DNA of 64,000 nucleotides. Origin: Desulfuromusa sp. GTDB lineage: Bacteria > Desulfobacterota > Desulfuromonadia > Desulfuromonadales > Geopsychrobacteraceae. Under the pieces are notes generated by a model. The model was given only the letters and a program-made list of their open reading frames with translations, did no database searches and had not been told where the DNA came from. The position numbers and the translations under genes are program-made. The stretch is from assembly GCA_016744675.1 (NCBI GenBank), contig JADGDX010000003.1:1-64000 (forward strand), written 5' to 3'. Positions 1 through 10,447 of this stretch are shown piece by piece; within the stretch, counting starts at the first letter, position 1; every line of letters starts with the position of its first letter.

Positions 1-1
1 A

Positions 2-1174
2 ACGCAGGTCGATTGCTATATCGCTGAGACAAACGAAAAAACGCATCAGATTATACGTGACAACCTAGATCAGTCTCCCTTATTTGCCGGTGTGATAGAG
101 GGGGTTGGGCCACGCTATTGCCCTTCAATAGAGGATAAGGTTGTGCGCTTTCCCGATAAGAAAAGTCACCAGTCTTTCATAGAGCCGGAAGGTATTCGAG
201 GCAGTGAGATGTATCCAAGTGGTTTGTCAACCTCTTTGCCCCCGGATGTTCAGTTGGCTTATTTTCGGTCCATGGTTGGCTTTGAGCGGGTTGAGCTGAT
301 GCGCCCTGGTTATGCGATTGAATATGATTTTGTTGAGCCGATGCAGTTAAAGGCAAGTCTTGAGACTCGGGCGGTCGCAGGGCTATACCACGCTGGACAA
401 ATTAACGGGACGTCAGGATATGAAGAAGCTGCTGGTCAAGGGCTGCTCGCTGGGATCAATGCAGCGAGACATTGCCAAGAGCAAGAACCAATTATTATTG
501 GGCGTGATCAGGGCTATCTCGGTGTGATGGTTGATGATTTGATTACGCAGCCAACGACAGATCCTTATCGGATGTTCACCTCTCGTTCTGAGTATCGTTT
601 ATTGCTAAGAGAAGATAATGCGGATCAGCGACTCACGGAGCTGGGCAGGCGTATTGGTTTGGTAAGTGATGAACGTTGGGACACTTATTTGAAAAAGCAG
701 GAAGAAGTTACTCTGGCGAGTCAGTGTCTCCAGTCGGTCACGGTAACCTCTAGTCATCGGGATGCAGTAGAAAAACTCAGTTTAGGTGAGTTGAAGAGCG
801 GTGTTTCTTTGGAGCAGGTGTTGCGACGACCTGAGTTGAGCATGGAAAAAATTGCGAGTGTTTTTCCTGACCTGCAAGGATTTTCGGAGCAGGCTCTAGA
901 GCAGGTAGAGATAGCTGTTAAGTACGAAGGATACATTAAGCGGCAAGTTGAGCAGGTTGAGAGGTTTCGCGAGTTAGAAGAAATCGTGATTCCGGGTGAT
1001 ATTAATTATGATTTGATTTCTAGTATTTCAACGGAGGTACGTGAGAAATTGAAAATGATAAAACCAAATAGCCTGGGACAGGCTGGAAGAATACAGGGTG
1101 TAACGCCAGCAGCTATAGCAGTGATACATATTTTTTTACGTAAGAGGTCGTCTGGTGTCCGATCAACTAGCTGA
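2..1174 (+). CDS. mnmG: tRNA uridine-5-carboxymethylaminomethyl modification enzyme MnmG, 5'-truncated
   Basis: FAD-dependent partner of MnmE that builds the cmnm5 group on wobble uridine of several tRNAs. The reading frame is open from base 2, before any start codon, so the N-terminal FAD-binding part lies outside the window; the GTG at 92 is an internal valine. Visible family blocks are GVGPRYCPSIEDK near the truncated start, the GYEEAAGQGLLAGINAA stretch, and DPYRMFTSRSEYRLLLREDN, followed by the helical C-terminal MnmE- and tRNA-binding domain. The 3' end overlaps rsmG by 20 bases, so the two are translationally linked. Family assignment is secure. Confidence 0.97.
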   Translation, partial: TQVDCYIAETNEKTHQIIRDNLDQSPLFAGVIEGVGPRYCPSIEDKVVRFPDKKSHQSFIEPEGIRGSEMYPSGLSTSLPPDVQLAYFRSMVGFERVELMRPGYAIEYDFVEPMQLKASLETRAVAGLYHAGQINGTSGYEEAAGQGLLAGINAARHCQEQEPIIIGRDQGYLGVMVDDLITQPTTDPYRMFTSRSEYRLLLREDNADQRLTELGRRIGLVSDERWDTYLKKQEEVTLASQCLQSVTVTSSHRDAVEKLSLGELKSGVSLEQVLRRPELSMEKIASVFPDLQGFSEQALEQVEIAVKYEGYIKRQVEQVERFRELEEIVIPGDINYDLISSISTEVREKLKMIKPNSLGQAGRIQGVTPAAIAVIHIFLRKRSSGVRSTS

Positions 1175-1832
1175 TGGATTATCACTCTTGGGGATAGAAT
1201 TGCCTGAGGAGACGATAGCGCGGGAGTTGGATTTTTTAGATGAATTGTTGCGCTGGAATCAGCGTGTCAATTTAACTTCGATACGAAACCGTAAGGAAGG
1301 CATAGAAAAGCACCTTATTGATTCCTTGTTATTGTTGCCGCATTTAAAGGGAGACGGGACTCTTTTAGATATGGGGTCTGGTGGGGGCCTCCCCGGGCTT
1401 CCCCTTGCAATTGCTTGTTCAGGTCTTGATGTTGTGTCGATTGATAGTATTGGTAAGAAGGTAAATTTTCAAAAACATGCAAAACGCAAATATTTATTGA
1501 ATAACCTCTTAGTGTTGCAATCGAGAGTTGAGGATTTAGCTAAAACTAGCATTGCTCAGAAGCGTTTTGATATTGTGGTAAGCCGAGCCTTCTCATCGCT
1601 GGAAGACTTTCTTCGTTATGCTGCGCCGTGGGTTAGGCCGGGTGGGCGTTTAATCGCCATGAAGGGGCCTGAAGGGGCGACTGAGTTGGCTGATGCGAAA
1701 GAACTAATGCGGACCCTTGCTTTTGGGGAAGCTGAGATCTGCTCCTACCCATTACCGTTTTCTCGTGCGGAAAGACAACTTATCATTATTGAAAGGTCGG
1801 TAGAGGGGACGATTGTTGACAATAGTGGCTGA
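1155..1832 (+). CDS. rsmG: 16S rRNA (guanine-527-N7)-methyltransferase RsmG
   Basis: SAM-dependent methyltransferase that modifies G527 of 16S rRNA. The protein has 225 residues, normal for the family. The Rossmann SAM-binding motif LLDMGSGGGLPGLPLAI lies near residues 70-86, and the SRAFSSLEDFL and MKGPEG blocks follow. The start is a GTG preceded by the Shine-Dalgarno-like AAGAGG inside the end of mnmG. The mnmG-rsmG-parA-parB order is conserved in many bacteria. Confidence 0.96.
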   Translation: MSDQLADGLSLLGIELPEETIARELDFLDELLRWNQRVNLTSIRNRKEGIEKHLIDSLLLLPHLKGDGTLLDMGSGGGLPGLPLAIACSGLDVVSIDSIGKKVNFQKHAKRKYLLNNLLVLQSRVEDLAKTSIAQKRFDIVVSRAFSSLEDFLRYAAPWVRPGGRLIAMKGPEGATELADAKELMRTLAFGEAEICSYPLPFSRAERQLIIIERSVEGTIVDNSG

Positions 1833-1872
1833 AATCGGGAGATACATATGCTATTCTCCGCACTTGTGTCGT

Positions 1873-1908
1873 GATATTGAAGGAAATAGATCCCTATTTG
1901 GTAATATC
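1873..1908 (+). promoter_or_regulatory. imperfect hairpin in the leader of parA
   Basis: Nested inverted repeats occur between rsmG and parA: the outer arms are GATATT (1873-1878) and AATATC (1903-1908), the inner arms AAATAG (1884-1889) and CTATTT (1894-1899), with loop ATCC. The structure ends just before the AAAGGAG ribosome binding site of parA, so it could influence parA translation or mark a processing site. There is no T-tract, so it is not a classical terminator. Confidence 0.4.
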
Positions 1909-1927
1909 GCTTAAAGGAGCTACTTAA

Positions 1928-2698
1928 ATGGCAAAGATTATCGCCATTGCAAACCAGAAAGGTGGTGTCGGTAAAACAACGACAGCCGTCAATCTGGCTG
2001 CATCATTAGCGGCGGCAGAAAAAAAAACCCTGTTAATAGATATGGACCCTCAGGCAAATGCTTGTAGTGGCCTCGGTGTTGATAAAACTGAAGTGATATC
2101 AACTGTTTACAATGTTCTTCTTGGTGAAGAGGGTGCGCGGGATGTGATTCAGAAGACTGAATTGGCCTGTTTGGATGTCATTCCCTCCAATACCAACCTG
2201 ATTGGTGCTGAAATCGAACTAATCAATAAAAGCGAACGCGAGAAACAGCTTAAGTTCGCAATCGTTGAGTTGGTCCAAGAGTATGATTATGTCATCATCG
2301 ACTGTCCCCCGTCGCTCAGTCTACTTACGGTCAACGCTTTATCAGCCGCCGATTCTGTCCTTGTGCCACTGCAGTGCGAATTTTATGCAATGGAGGGGCT
2401 CGGTCAGTTAATGCAAACAATTCGCTTGGTTCAACAGGATCTAAACCCAGAACTTGTTCTTAGCGGCATTTTGCTGACAATGTTTGATGGACGAAATAAT
2501 TTATGCCATCAGGTCAGTGATGAAATCAGAGCTCATTTTGGAGACAAGGTTTTTCGGTCGGTCGTTCCGCGCAACGTCAGGTTGTCGGAGGCTCCAAGTT
2601 ACGGTCAACCTGTCTTGATGTATGATATTGCTTCCCGAGGTGCTCAGGCCTATATGGATCTGGCCCAGGAAATTTTAACTGGAGAGAGGCATGGCTAA
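1928..2698 (+). CDS. parA: chromosome partitioning ATPase ParA (Soj)
   Basis: Deviant Walker-type ATPase that forms the nucleoid-bound gradient segregating ParB-parS complexes. The sequence shows the deviant Walker [15 protein letters not shown] at about residues 11-24, switch I DMDPQANA near 38-45, and the [13 protein letters not shown] Walker B region near residue 121. At 256 residues it is a short chromosomal Soj without an N-terminal HTH extension. An AAAGGAG Shine-Dalgarno precedes the ATG. It overlaps parB by 8 bases. Confidence 0.97.
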   Translation: MAKIIAIANQKGGVGKTTTAVNLAASLAAAEKKTLLIDMDPQANACSGLGVDKTEVISTVYNVLLGEEGARDVIQKTELACLDVIPSNTNLIGAEIELINKSEREKQLKFAIVELVQEYDYVIIDCPPSLSLLTVNALSAADSVLVPLQCEFYAMEGLGQLMQTIRLVQQDLNPELVLSGILLTMFDGRNNLCHQVSDEIRAHFGDKVFRSVVPRNVRLSEAPSYGQPVLMYDIASRGAQAYMDLAQEILTGERHG

Positions 2699-3551
2699 AG
2701 TAAAACGACCAGCATTGGGAAAAGGAATTGGTGCATTATTAAATTCAGCTGCTCAAGAAGGGGGAAAAAAATATTTCTCTTGCCCTATTGAGGAATTGAA
2801 ACCACATAAGCAGCAGCCACGTAAAACATTTAATGATGACAAGATGGATGAACTGGTTGCTTCGATTAAAGAAAAGGGGGTTATCCAGCCCCTCGTCGTT
2901 CGTCGGCAAGGTGATTATTATCAGATTATTGCTGGTGAAAGACGTTGGCGCGCAGCGCAGCGTGCAGGGTTGGATCGTTTACCGGTTGTCATACAGGATG
3001 TATCTGAAGATTGGGCGTTGGAAATAGCCTTAATTGAAAATATCCAGAGAGAAGATTTGAACCCCCTTGAAGAAGCCGAGGCGTATCGCTATTTGATGGA
3101 TAGTTTTGATCTGCTTCAGGAAGAAGTTGCTAAGCGGGTTGGTAAAGACCGTTCGACGGTAGCAAATGCGTTAAGGTTGCTACGGTTACCAGCACAGGTT
3201 AAGGAGGACGTTGCGGAAGGTCGGCTGAGTATGGGGCATGCTCGTACCTTACTCGCCTTAGATCATGATGAAGATATAATCGAGGCGAGTTTAGAGATTA
3301 TCAGAAAAAAACTCTCTGTACGTGAAACAGAAAAACTGATCAAAAAAATCAAAAGCGTTTTCGGTGCAAAAAATAAACAGACGAAAACTAAGCCACCCGT
3401 AGATCCTAATATGATAGAGCTTGAAAACAATCTGAGGCAGCAGTTTGGCACTCAGGTTAAGCTAACGGCTAAAGACAAGGGTGGGAAGATTGAAATAAGC
3501 TATCATGACCAAGATGAGCTAACGCGAATTTTGGATTTACTGGGTATCTAG
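2691..3551 (+). CDS. parB: chromosome partitioning protein ParB
   Basis: CTP-dependent DNA clamp that loads at parS and partners ParA. Domain order: N-terminal ParA-contact peptide ending at KGIGALL, the CTPase/ParB domain with the conserved [13 protein letters not shown] motif near residues 82-94, the HTH that reads parS ([16 protein letters not shown]), and a C-terminal dimerisation domain. The length of 286 residues is typical. No parS-like TGTTNCACGTGNAACA palindrome was seen near the gene. Translation is coupled to parA through an 8-base overlap. Confidence 0.96.
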   Translation: MAKVKRPALGKGIGALLNSAAQEGGKKYFSCPIEELKPHKQQPRKTFNDDKMDELVASIKEKGVIQPLVVRRQGDYYQIIAGERRWRAAQRAGLDRLPVVIQDVSEDWALEIALIENIQREDLNPLEEAEAYRYLMDSFDLLQEEVAKRVGKDRSTVANALRLLRLPAQVKEDVAEGRLSMGHARTLLALDHDEDIIEASLEIIRKKLSVRETEKLIKKIKSVFGAKNKQTKTKPPVDPNMIELENNLRQQFGTQVKLTAKDKGGKIEISYHDQDELTRILDLLGI

Positions 3552-3585
3552 CAAAAGAGTTTTTAAATGGAAAGTGGTGACATAA

Positions 3586-4014
3586 ATGTTTGGTGGAAAA
3601 AAACAGGAGCAAAATCAAATGAAAAAACCCATCGCAATTGACAAAGCAGATATAAAAGCTTTTCTTGGCCCCGGAAGTCGCTTTGAAGGGAAACTGAGTT
3701 TCGATGAGATGGTGCGTCTCGATGGAACTTTCTCTGGAGAAATTGAATCGAGTGATACTCTTATCGTTGGAGAAACTGCTGAAATTGAGGGAAACATCAA
3801 GGTTGGAGCAATAATACTTAGCGGAAAATTTAACGGTGATATTGCGGCAACGACGATGGTTGAATTGCGAGCTCCGGCTCAAGTTGAGGGAACAATTACG
3901 ACTCCATCTATAAAGATTGATGAAAAAGTTATCTTCAATGGAACGATCAAAATGACGGACCCTGGCAAGCGGACTGAGAATGGACCGTCTGGCGAAGGAA
4001 AAAAGAAAACATAG
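3586..4014 (+). CDS. bactofilin family cytoskeletal protein
   Basis: Polymer-forming beta-helical protein (bactofilin, DUF583) used as a scaffold for cell shape, pole or envelope processes. Residues 25-120 show the repetitive short beta-strand pattern of the family (F-G-S-F-G-K-L, L-D-G-T-F-S-G-E-I, AEIEGNIKV, GKFNGDI, AQVEGTI), flanked by a charged N-terminal tail and a polar C-terminal tail. It follows parB by 34 bases; linkage of bactofilins to ParAB is known in other proteobacteria, for example the myxobacterial bactofilins. Confidence 0.92.
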   Translation: MFGGKKQEQNQMKKPIAIDKADIKAFLGPGSRFEGKLSFDEMVRLDGTFSGEIESSDTLIVGETAEIEGNIKVGAIILSGKFNGDIAATTMVELRAPAQVEGTITTPSIKIDEKVIFNGTIKMTDPGKRTENGPSGEGKKKT

Positions 4015-4145
4015 CAAAATAGTTGTTTTGTCCAAACTTACTTGTTGACACGAAACAGATGTTGACATGGCTCTCCGAATTATGATAGCTATTCGGTTTC
4101 TTGACCAAAATCCCTTTTTTATTAAGTCGTTATAACCCGGTATTC

Positions 4146-4158
4146 GTATACAGTATAC
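4146..4158. promoter_or_regulatory. 13-bp palindrome GTATACAGTATAC upstream of the atp operon
   Basis: A perfect odd-centred palindrome lies 33 bases before the atpX start codon. The same 13 bases recur in the promoter of the GntR/FCD regulator at 21361, where they sit between the -35 and -10 boxes. A possible -10 (TATAAC, 4131-4136) would place transcription start just ahead of or within this site. Operator function is inferred from the recurrence only. Confidence 0.45.
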
Positions 4159-4191
4159 CGTAAACACTGTCCTTCATAAGAGGTAAGCTAG

Positions 4192-4620
4192 GTGATAAGC
4201 GTTGACTGGACCTTGGGTCTACAGTTTCTTAACTTCATTATACTTCTGATAGTTTTGAATAAACTTCTTTATCGGCCACTTAAAAAAGTGATCGATGAAA
4301 GAAACGAAACCATAACAGGTTCACATGCCAAGGCGAAGAGTCTGCAAGCTGATATTGATAAAAAGATGGAGATCTATCAGCAGCAACTGAATGAAGCTAA
4401 AGTTCAGGCGAATGAAGAGCGGAATAAGTTGAAAAAAGCTGCTAACGAAAAAGAAGCAGCTATCCTCTCGGAAGCCCACGGAAAAGCATCAGTTCGTTTG
4501 CAGGCTATTAAGAGTCAGGTCAAAAAAGAGGCAGATGATGCCAGTAAGACTTTAAAAAGTGAAGCAAAGTCGTTGGCCGGTGAGATTACGACCAAGATTC
4601 TTGGCCGCGAATTAGCGTAA
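4192..4620 (+). CDS. atpX: ATP synthase F0 subunit b' (second b-type subunit)
   Basis: Peripheral-stalk subunit with 142 residues: one N-terminal membrane helix (about residues 8-26, LGLQFLNFIILLIVLNKLLY) followed by a long charged coiled coil. It pairs with the b subunit encoded next, as in organisms with heterodimeric b/b' stalks, including Geobacter. The start is GTG with AAGAGG about seven bases upstream. It is the first gene of atpX-F-H-A-G-D-C. Confidence 0.93.
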   Translation: MISVDWTLGLQFLNFIILLIVLNKLLYRPLKKVIDERNETITGSHAKAKSLQADIDKKMEIYQQQLNEAKVQANEERNKLKKAANEKEAAILSEAHGKASVRLQAIKSQVKKEADDASKTLKSEAKSLAGEITTKILGRELA

Positions 4621-4641
4621 GGCAGGGAAGGTTTAGGAAAT

Positions 4642-5226
4642 ATGCACAATCAAACTAAAACTATTCTTTTATCACTGCTCCTGGTTGTCTCTATGTGTGG
4701 GGTTTCTTTAGCCTCTGGAGGCGGTGGCCACGAGGTTGAGAGTGGTGTGTTGATGAAAGATTTCCTTTATCGGGTCTTCAATTTTGCGATTGTTGTAGCG
4801 ATATTGGTTTACTTCTTAACAAAACCAATCAAAAACGGACTTACGGGACGCCGAGAAGAGATCGAAAAAGCTCTTGCTGAAGCAAAGCGTACCAAAGAAG
4901 AAGCTGAAGCCAAGTTTGCTGAATACGACCGCAAGTTGGCTCGGGCTACGGAAGAAATTGCTGAAATAAGTGATTCGATTCGTCGTGAAGGGGAAATGGA
5001 AAAAATAAAGATTATTGAAAGTGCTAAAGAGATGGCCGTAAAAATCGAGCAAGACGCTGAGAAAGCGGCTGAACTTGAGGTGGCTAAAGCACGGACAGAG
5101 CTTCAAAGAGAAGCAGTTCGGTTGGCAGTTGAAGTGGCCGAGGACCTGTTGAAGAAGAACTTCACCAAGGAAGATGATGCTCGTCTCATAGATGAGTATA
5201 TGCAGAAGGTGGGAGAGCTACATTGA
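4642..5226 (+). CDS. atpF: ATP synthase F0 subunit b
   Basis: Peripheral-stalk subunit of 194 residues. It starts with an apparent cleavable signal-like helix (residues 7-25, ending SLASGGGG), then a membrane helix near residues 45-61 (FNFAIVVAILVYFLT) and a long coiled coil rich in E, K and A. The extra N-terminal hydrophobic segment is longer than in E. coli AtpF and is common in delta-proteobacterial b subunits. The stop codon overlaps the TTG start of atpH. Confidence 0.94.
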   Translation: MHNQTKTILLSLLLVVSMCGVSLASGGGGHEVESGVLMKDFLYRVFNFAIVVAILVYFLTKPIKNGLTGRREEIEKALAEAKRTKEEAEAKFAEYDRKLARATEEIAEISDSIRREGEMEKIKIIESAKEMAVKIEQDAEKAAELEVAKARTELQREAVRLAVEVAEDLLKKNFTKEDDARLIDEYMQKVGELH

Positions 5227-5765
5227 GTAACAGTGCGATTTCTATAAGATACGCCAAGGCGCTATTAAACATTGCTTCTGAAGAGAAGCAGGTTGAACAG
5301 TATGCTGAGGAATTGGCAGGAGTTGCGACGGTCTTAAAGGGTGAAGATCTGTTGCGGTTATTACTTGATAGCCCGACTTTTCCATTGGAAAAGAAATCAG
5401 CAATAATGCATGACATTGCCGAGCACCTTAAGTTGAGTGGCGGAATGGGTAAATTTCTCGATTTAGTTCTTGAGAAAGGTCGAATTGCCTATTTGCCACA
5501 AATCAGCATTAATTTTCGTATGTTTGCTGATGAATTATCTGGGGTGGTCAGGGCAAAAATTAAAGCTGCAAATAAATTAGGTAAAAAACGTACTGAAGAC
5601 ATCCAGAGTGGTTTGGAAAAGCAGACCGGAAAGAAGGTTGTTTTGAGTGTGGAAACAGATAAGTCGCTGATCGGTGGATTACAAGCCGAAATGGGCGGTA
5701 AACTATTTGATGGTAGTGTGAAAACCCAGCTGAAACGGATAGCAGATACCTTAGCAAAGGGGTAA
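5223..5765 (+). CDS. atpH: ATP synthase F1 subunit delta
   Basis: OSCP/delta subunit linking the top of F1 to the b/b' stalk. It has 180 residues with the N-terminal helical SNSAISIRYAKALLNIA motif and the C-terminal LIGGLQAEMGGKLFDGSVKTQLKRI motif typical of the family. It begins at a TTG overlapping the atpF stop codon by four bases, with GGGAG just upstream. Confidence 0.95.
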   Translation: MSNSAISIRYAKALLNIASEEKQVEQYAEELAGVATVLKGEDLLRLLLDSPTFPLEKKSAIMHDIAEHLKLSGGMGKFLDLVLEKGRIAYLPQISINFRMFADELSGVVRAKIKAANKLGKKRTEDIQSGLEKQTGKKVVLSVETDKSLIGGLQAEMGGKLFDGSVKTQLKRIADTLAKG

Positions 5766-7283
<1,518 letters not shown>

Positions 7284-7303
7284 TTCGATAAAGGTTTGGA
7301 CAG

Positions 7304-8173
7304 ATGGCAAGTCTGAAGGACATAAAAAAACGGATCGTCTCGGTAAAAAATACCCAGCAGATCACTAAAGCGATGAAAATGGTCGCCGCAGCAAAATTAC
7401 GCCGGGCTCAAGATGCCGCCGTGTCTGCTCGTCCCTATGCGGAAAAGCTACAATCGGTGATGTCTAACCTTGCACAACGCGAAGATGGCGATGGTCATGC
7501 TCTGTTAAATCAGCGTGGTACCGGTCGTGCTCTTATCGTATTGATGACGGCAGATCGTGGTCTTTGTGGTGGCTTTAACGCGAATGTTTCGAAAGAAGCC
7601 GAACGCTTTATTCTCAACAATGAACATGGTTTTGATGATATCGATTTGATGATCATCGGTCGCAGAGGACGTGATTTCCTCAAAAATCGCGTTGGTGAGC
7701 ATATCACCAAGGTTCATGAGGATATAACAAGTGGAGCGACCTACAAAACAGCTCAGTTGATTGGCCAAGAAGTTGTTGATGCATACAGCGATGAGAAATA
7801 CGATGCTGTTTATGTCATCTACAATGCCTTTAAGAGTGCCATTGAACAAATTGTCACTGTCGAGCCGGTTTTACCAATTCAGCCTCAAGAAGCTGAAGAA
7901 GTCATCGAAGATAGTGTTGATTACATTTATGAGCCAAATCGGGGTGAAGTGCTGTCCCAGTTGTTACCAAAAATGGTCGAAGTCCAAATTTTTCGGGCAC
8001 TATTGGAATCAAACGCGTCAGAGCAGGGTGCGAGAATGTCATCCATGGATAGCGCAAGTCGCAATGCTGCCGATATGATCAATAAGTTAACGCTCCAATA
8101 CAACCGGGCACGTCAAGCTGCGATAACTAAAGAGTTGATGGAAATCATCTCTGGTGCAGAATCTATAAAATAA
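7304..8173 (+). CDS. atpG: ATP synthase F1 subunit gamma
   Basis: Central rotor shaft of F1, 289 residues. The conserved N-terminal helix ([33 protein letters not shown] region) and the C-terminal helix ending in the [15 protein letters not shown] motif are both present, separated by the alpha/beta domain that begins [14 protein letters not shown]. Confidence 0.97.
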   Translation: MASLKDIKKRIVSVKNTQQITKAMKMVAAAKLRRAQDAAVSARPYAEKLQSVMSNLAQREDGDGHALLNQRGTGRALIVLMTADRGLCGGFNANVSKEAERFILNNEHGFDDIDLMIIGRRGRDFLKNRVGEHITKVHEDITSGATYKTAQLIGQEVVDAYSDEKYDAVYVIYNAFKSAIEQIVTVEPVLPIQPQEAEEVIEDSVDYIYEPNRGEVLSQLLPKMVEVQIFRALLESNASEQGARMSSMDSASRNAADMINKLTLQYNRARQAAITKELMEIISGAESIK

Positions 8174-9637
<1,464 letters not shown>

Positions 9638-9679
9638 TCGCTCTGAAAGATTAAGATTTAAACGTAAAGGACAGTCGAA

Positions 9680-10090
9680 ATGGCTGAGAAGCTAAAACTT
9701 GAAATGGTCACCCCGTATAAGCGGGTACTTTCGGAAGAGGTCGATGAATTGACCGCTCCGGGATTTGTCGGCGAGCTCGGTTTGTTGCCTGGTCACACTC
9801 CTTTATTAACAACTTTGAAAGTTGGAGAATTGACCTATAAAAATGGCAATGAAGTTTTTCATATTGCTGTGAATTGGGGTTATCTTGAGGTTGAAGATAA
9901 TACTGTTACCGTTCTGGTTGATACTGCTGAAACAGCAGATGAAATTGACTTAGCACGTGCGAAGGCAGCATTGGGGCGTGCAGAAGACGCTTTGAAAACA
10001 TTATCTCACGAAGATAAGAAATATGTTGTTATGGAGGCCGCCTTACAACGTGCCTTGATTCGTATTCAAGTGGCTGGCAAAAGCCACTAA
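9680..10090 (+). CDS. atpC: ATP synthase F1 subunit epsilon
   Basis: Regulatory and rotor subunit of F1, 136 residues: N-terminal beta sandwich (LKLEMVTPYKRVLSEEVDELTAPG, GELGLLPGHTPLLT) followed by a two-helix C-terminal domain. It is the last gene of the operon and is followed by a strong intrinsic terminator. Subunits a and c (atpB, atpE) are absent here. Confidence 0.96.
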   Translation: MAEKLKLEMVTPYKRVLSEEVDELTAPGFVGELGLLPGHTPLLTTLKVGELTYKNGNEVFHIAVNWGYLEVEDNTVTVLVDTAETADEIDLARAKAALGRAEDALKTLSHEDKKYVVMEAALQRALIRIQVAGKSH

Positions 10091-10120
10091 ATACTAAATA
10101 CTAAATAGAGAATAAAACAA

Positions 10121-10152
10121 AAAAAGGTATCTCAGTTGAGATACCTTTTTTT
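10121..10152 (+). terminator. intrinsic terminator of the atp operon
   Basis: GGTATCTC and GAGATACC arms (10126-10145) with an AGTT loop and a run of seven T. The A-run on the left makes it usable in both directions. Before it, the heptamer CTAAATA is repeated head to tail across the atpC stop codon (about 10086-10108). From here to the next start codon at 10448 nothing else was found except a possible sigma-70 promoter at 10361. Confidence 0.93.
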
Positions 10153-10360
10153 GTTTCCTAATCAGATTACGAACAAGTTAAGATAATTTCTTCTTCATCC
10201 CATCTCTATAGCACGCGAAGTGAACATTATTTACTTTCGCCATTTCTTGGTAAGAGTCCGCTCTTTAGACATAATACGTTTTGATCATATTTCTATAATA
10301 GTATTTGAAGGACGGTTCCCCGTATGTGTTGTATCGGAATGCAGATATCTGTAATTTAAG

Positions 10361-10389
10361 TTGACTTTGAGTTTATTTGGGGATTATTT
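10361..10389 (+). promoter_or_regulatory. possible sigma-70 promoter of the sensor kinase gene
   Basis: TTGACT at 10361-10366, a 17-base spacer, then TTATTT at 10384-10389, about 60 bases ahead of the kinase start codon. Both boxes are near consensus, but the region is AT-rich, so chance matches are likely. Confidence 0.35.
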
Positions 10390-10447
10390 AACAGATTGGG
10401 TTTAAAGTAGCAGAATTTGTGTGTTTATTTGTACGGAGCAAACGAAC

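Noticed and set aside
92-1174. Reading the GTG at 92 as the start of a 360-residue MnmG-like protein
   Set aside because: Family sequence continues in the same frame to base 2, so the gene is truncated by the window edge.
1833-1927. parS site near parAB
   Set aside because: No TGTTNCACGTGNAACA-like palindrome was seen there or elsewhere by eye; TGTTTCAC at about 34048 lacks the second half.
3469-4167. 232-residue minus-strand frame across bactofilin and the atp leader
   Set aside because: Composition is that of a shadow frame, it covers real genes on the other strand, and it has no family motif or ribosome binding site.
10086-10108. Triple CTAAATA repeat at the end of atpC as a regulatory iteron
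   Set aside because: It is short, lies across a stop codon directly before a terminator and has no partner elsewhere that I could see.
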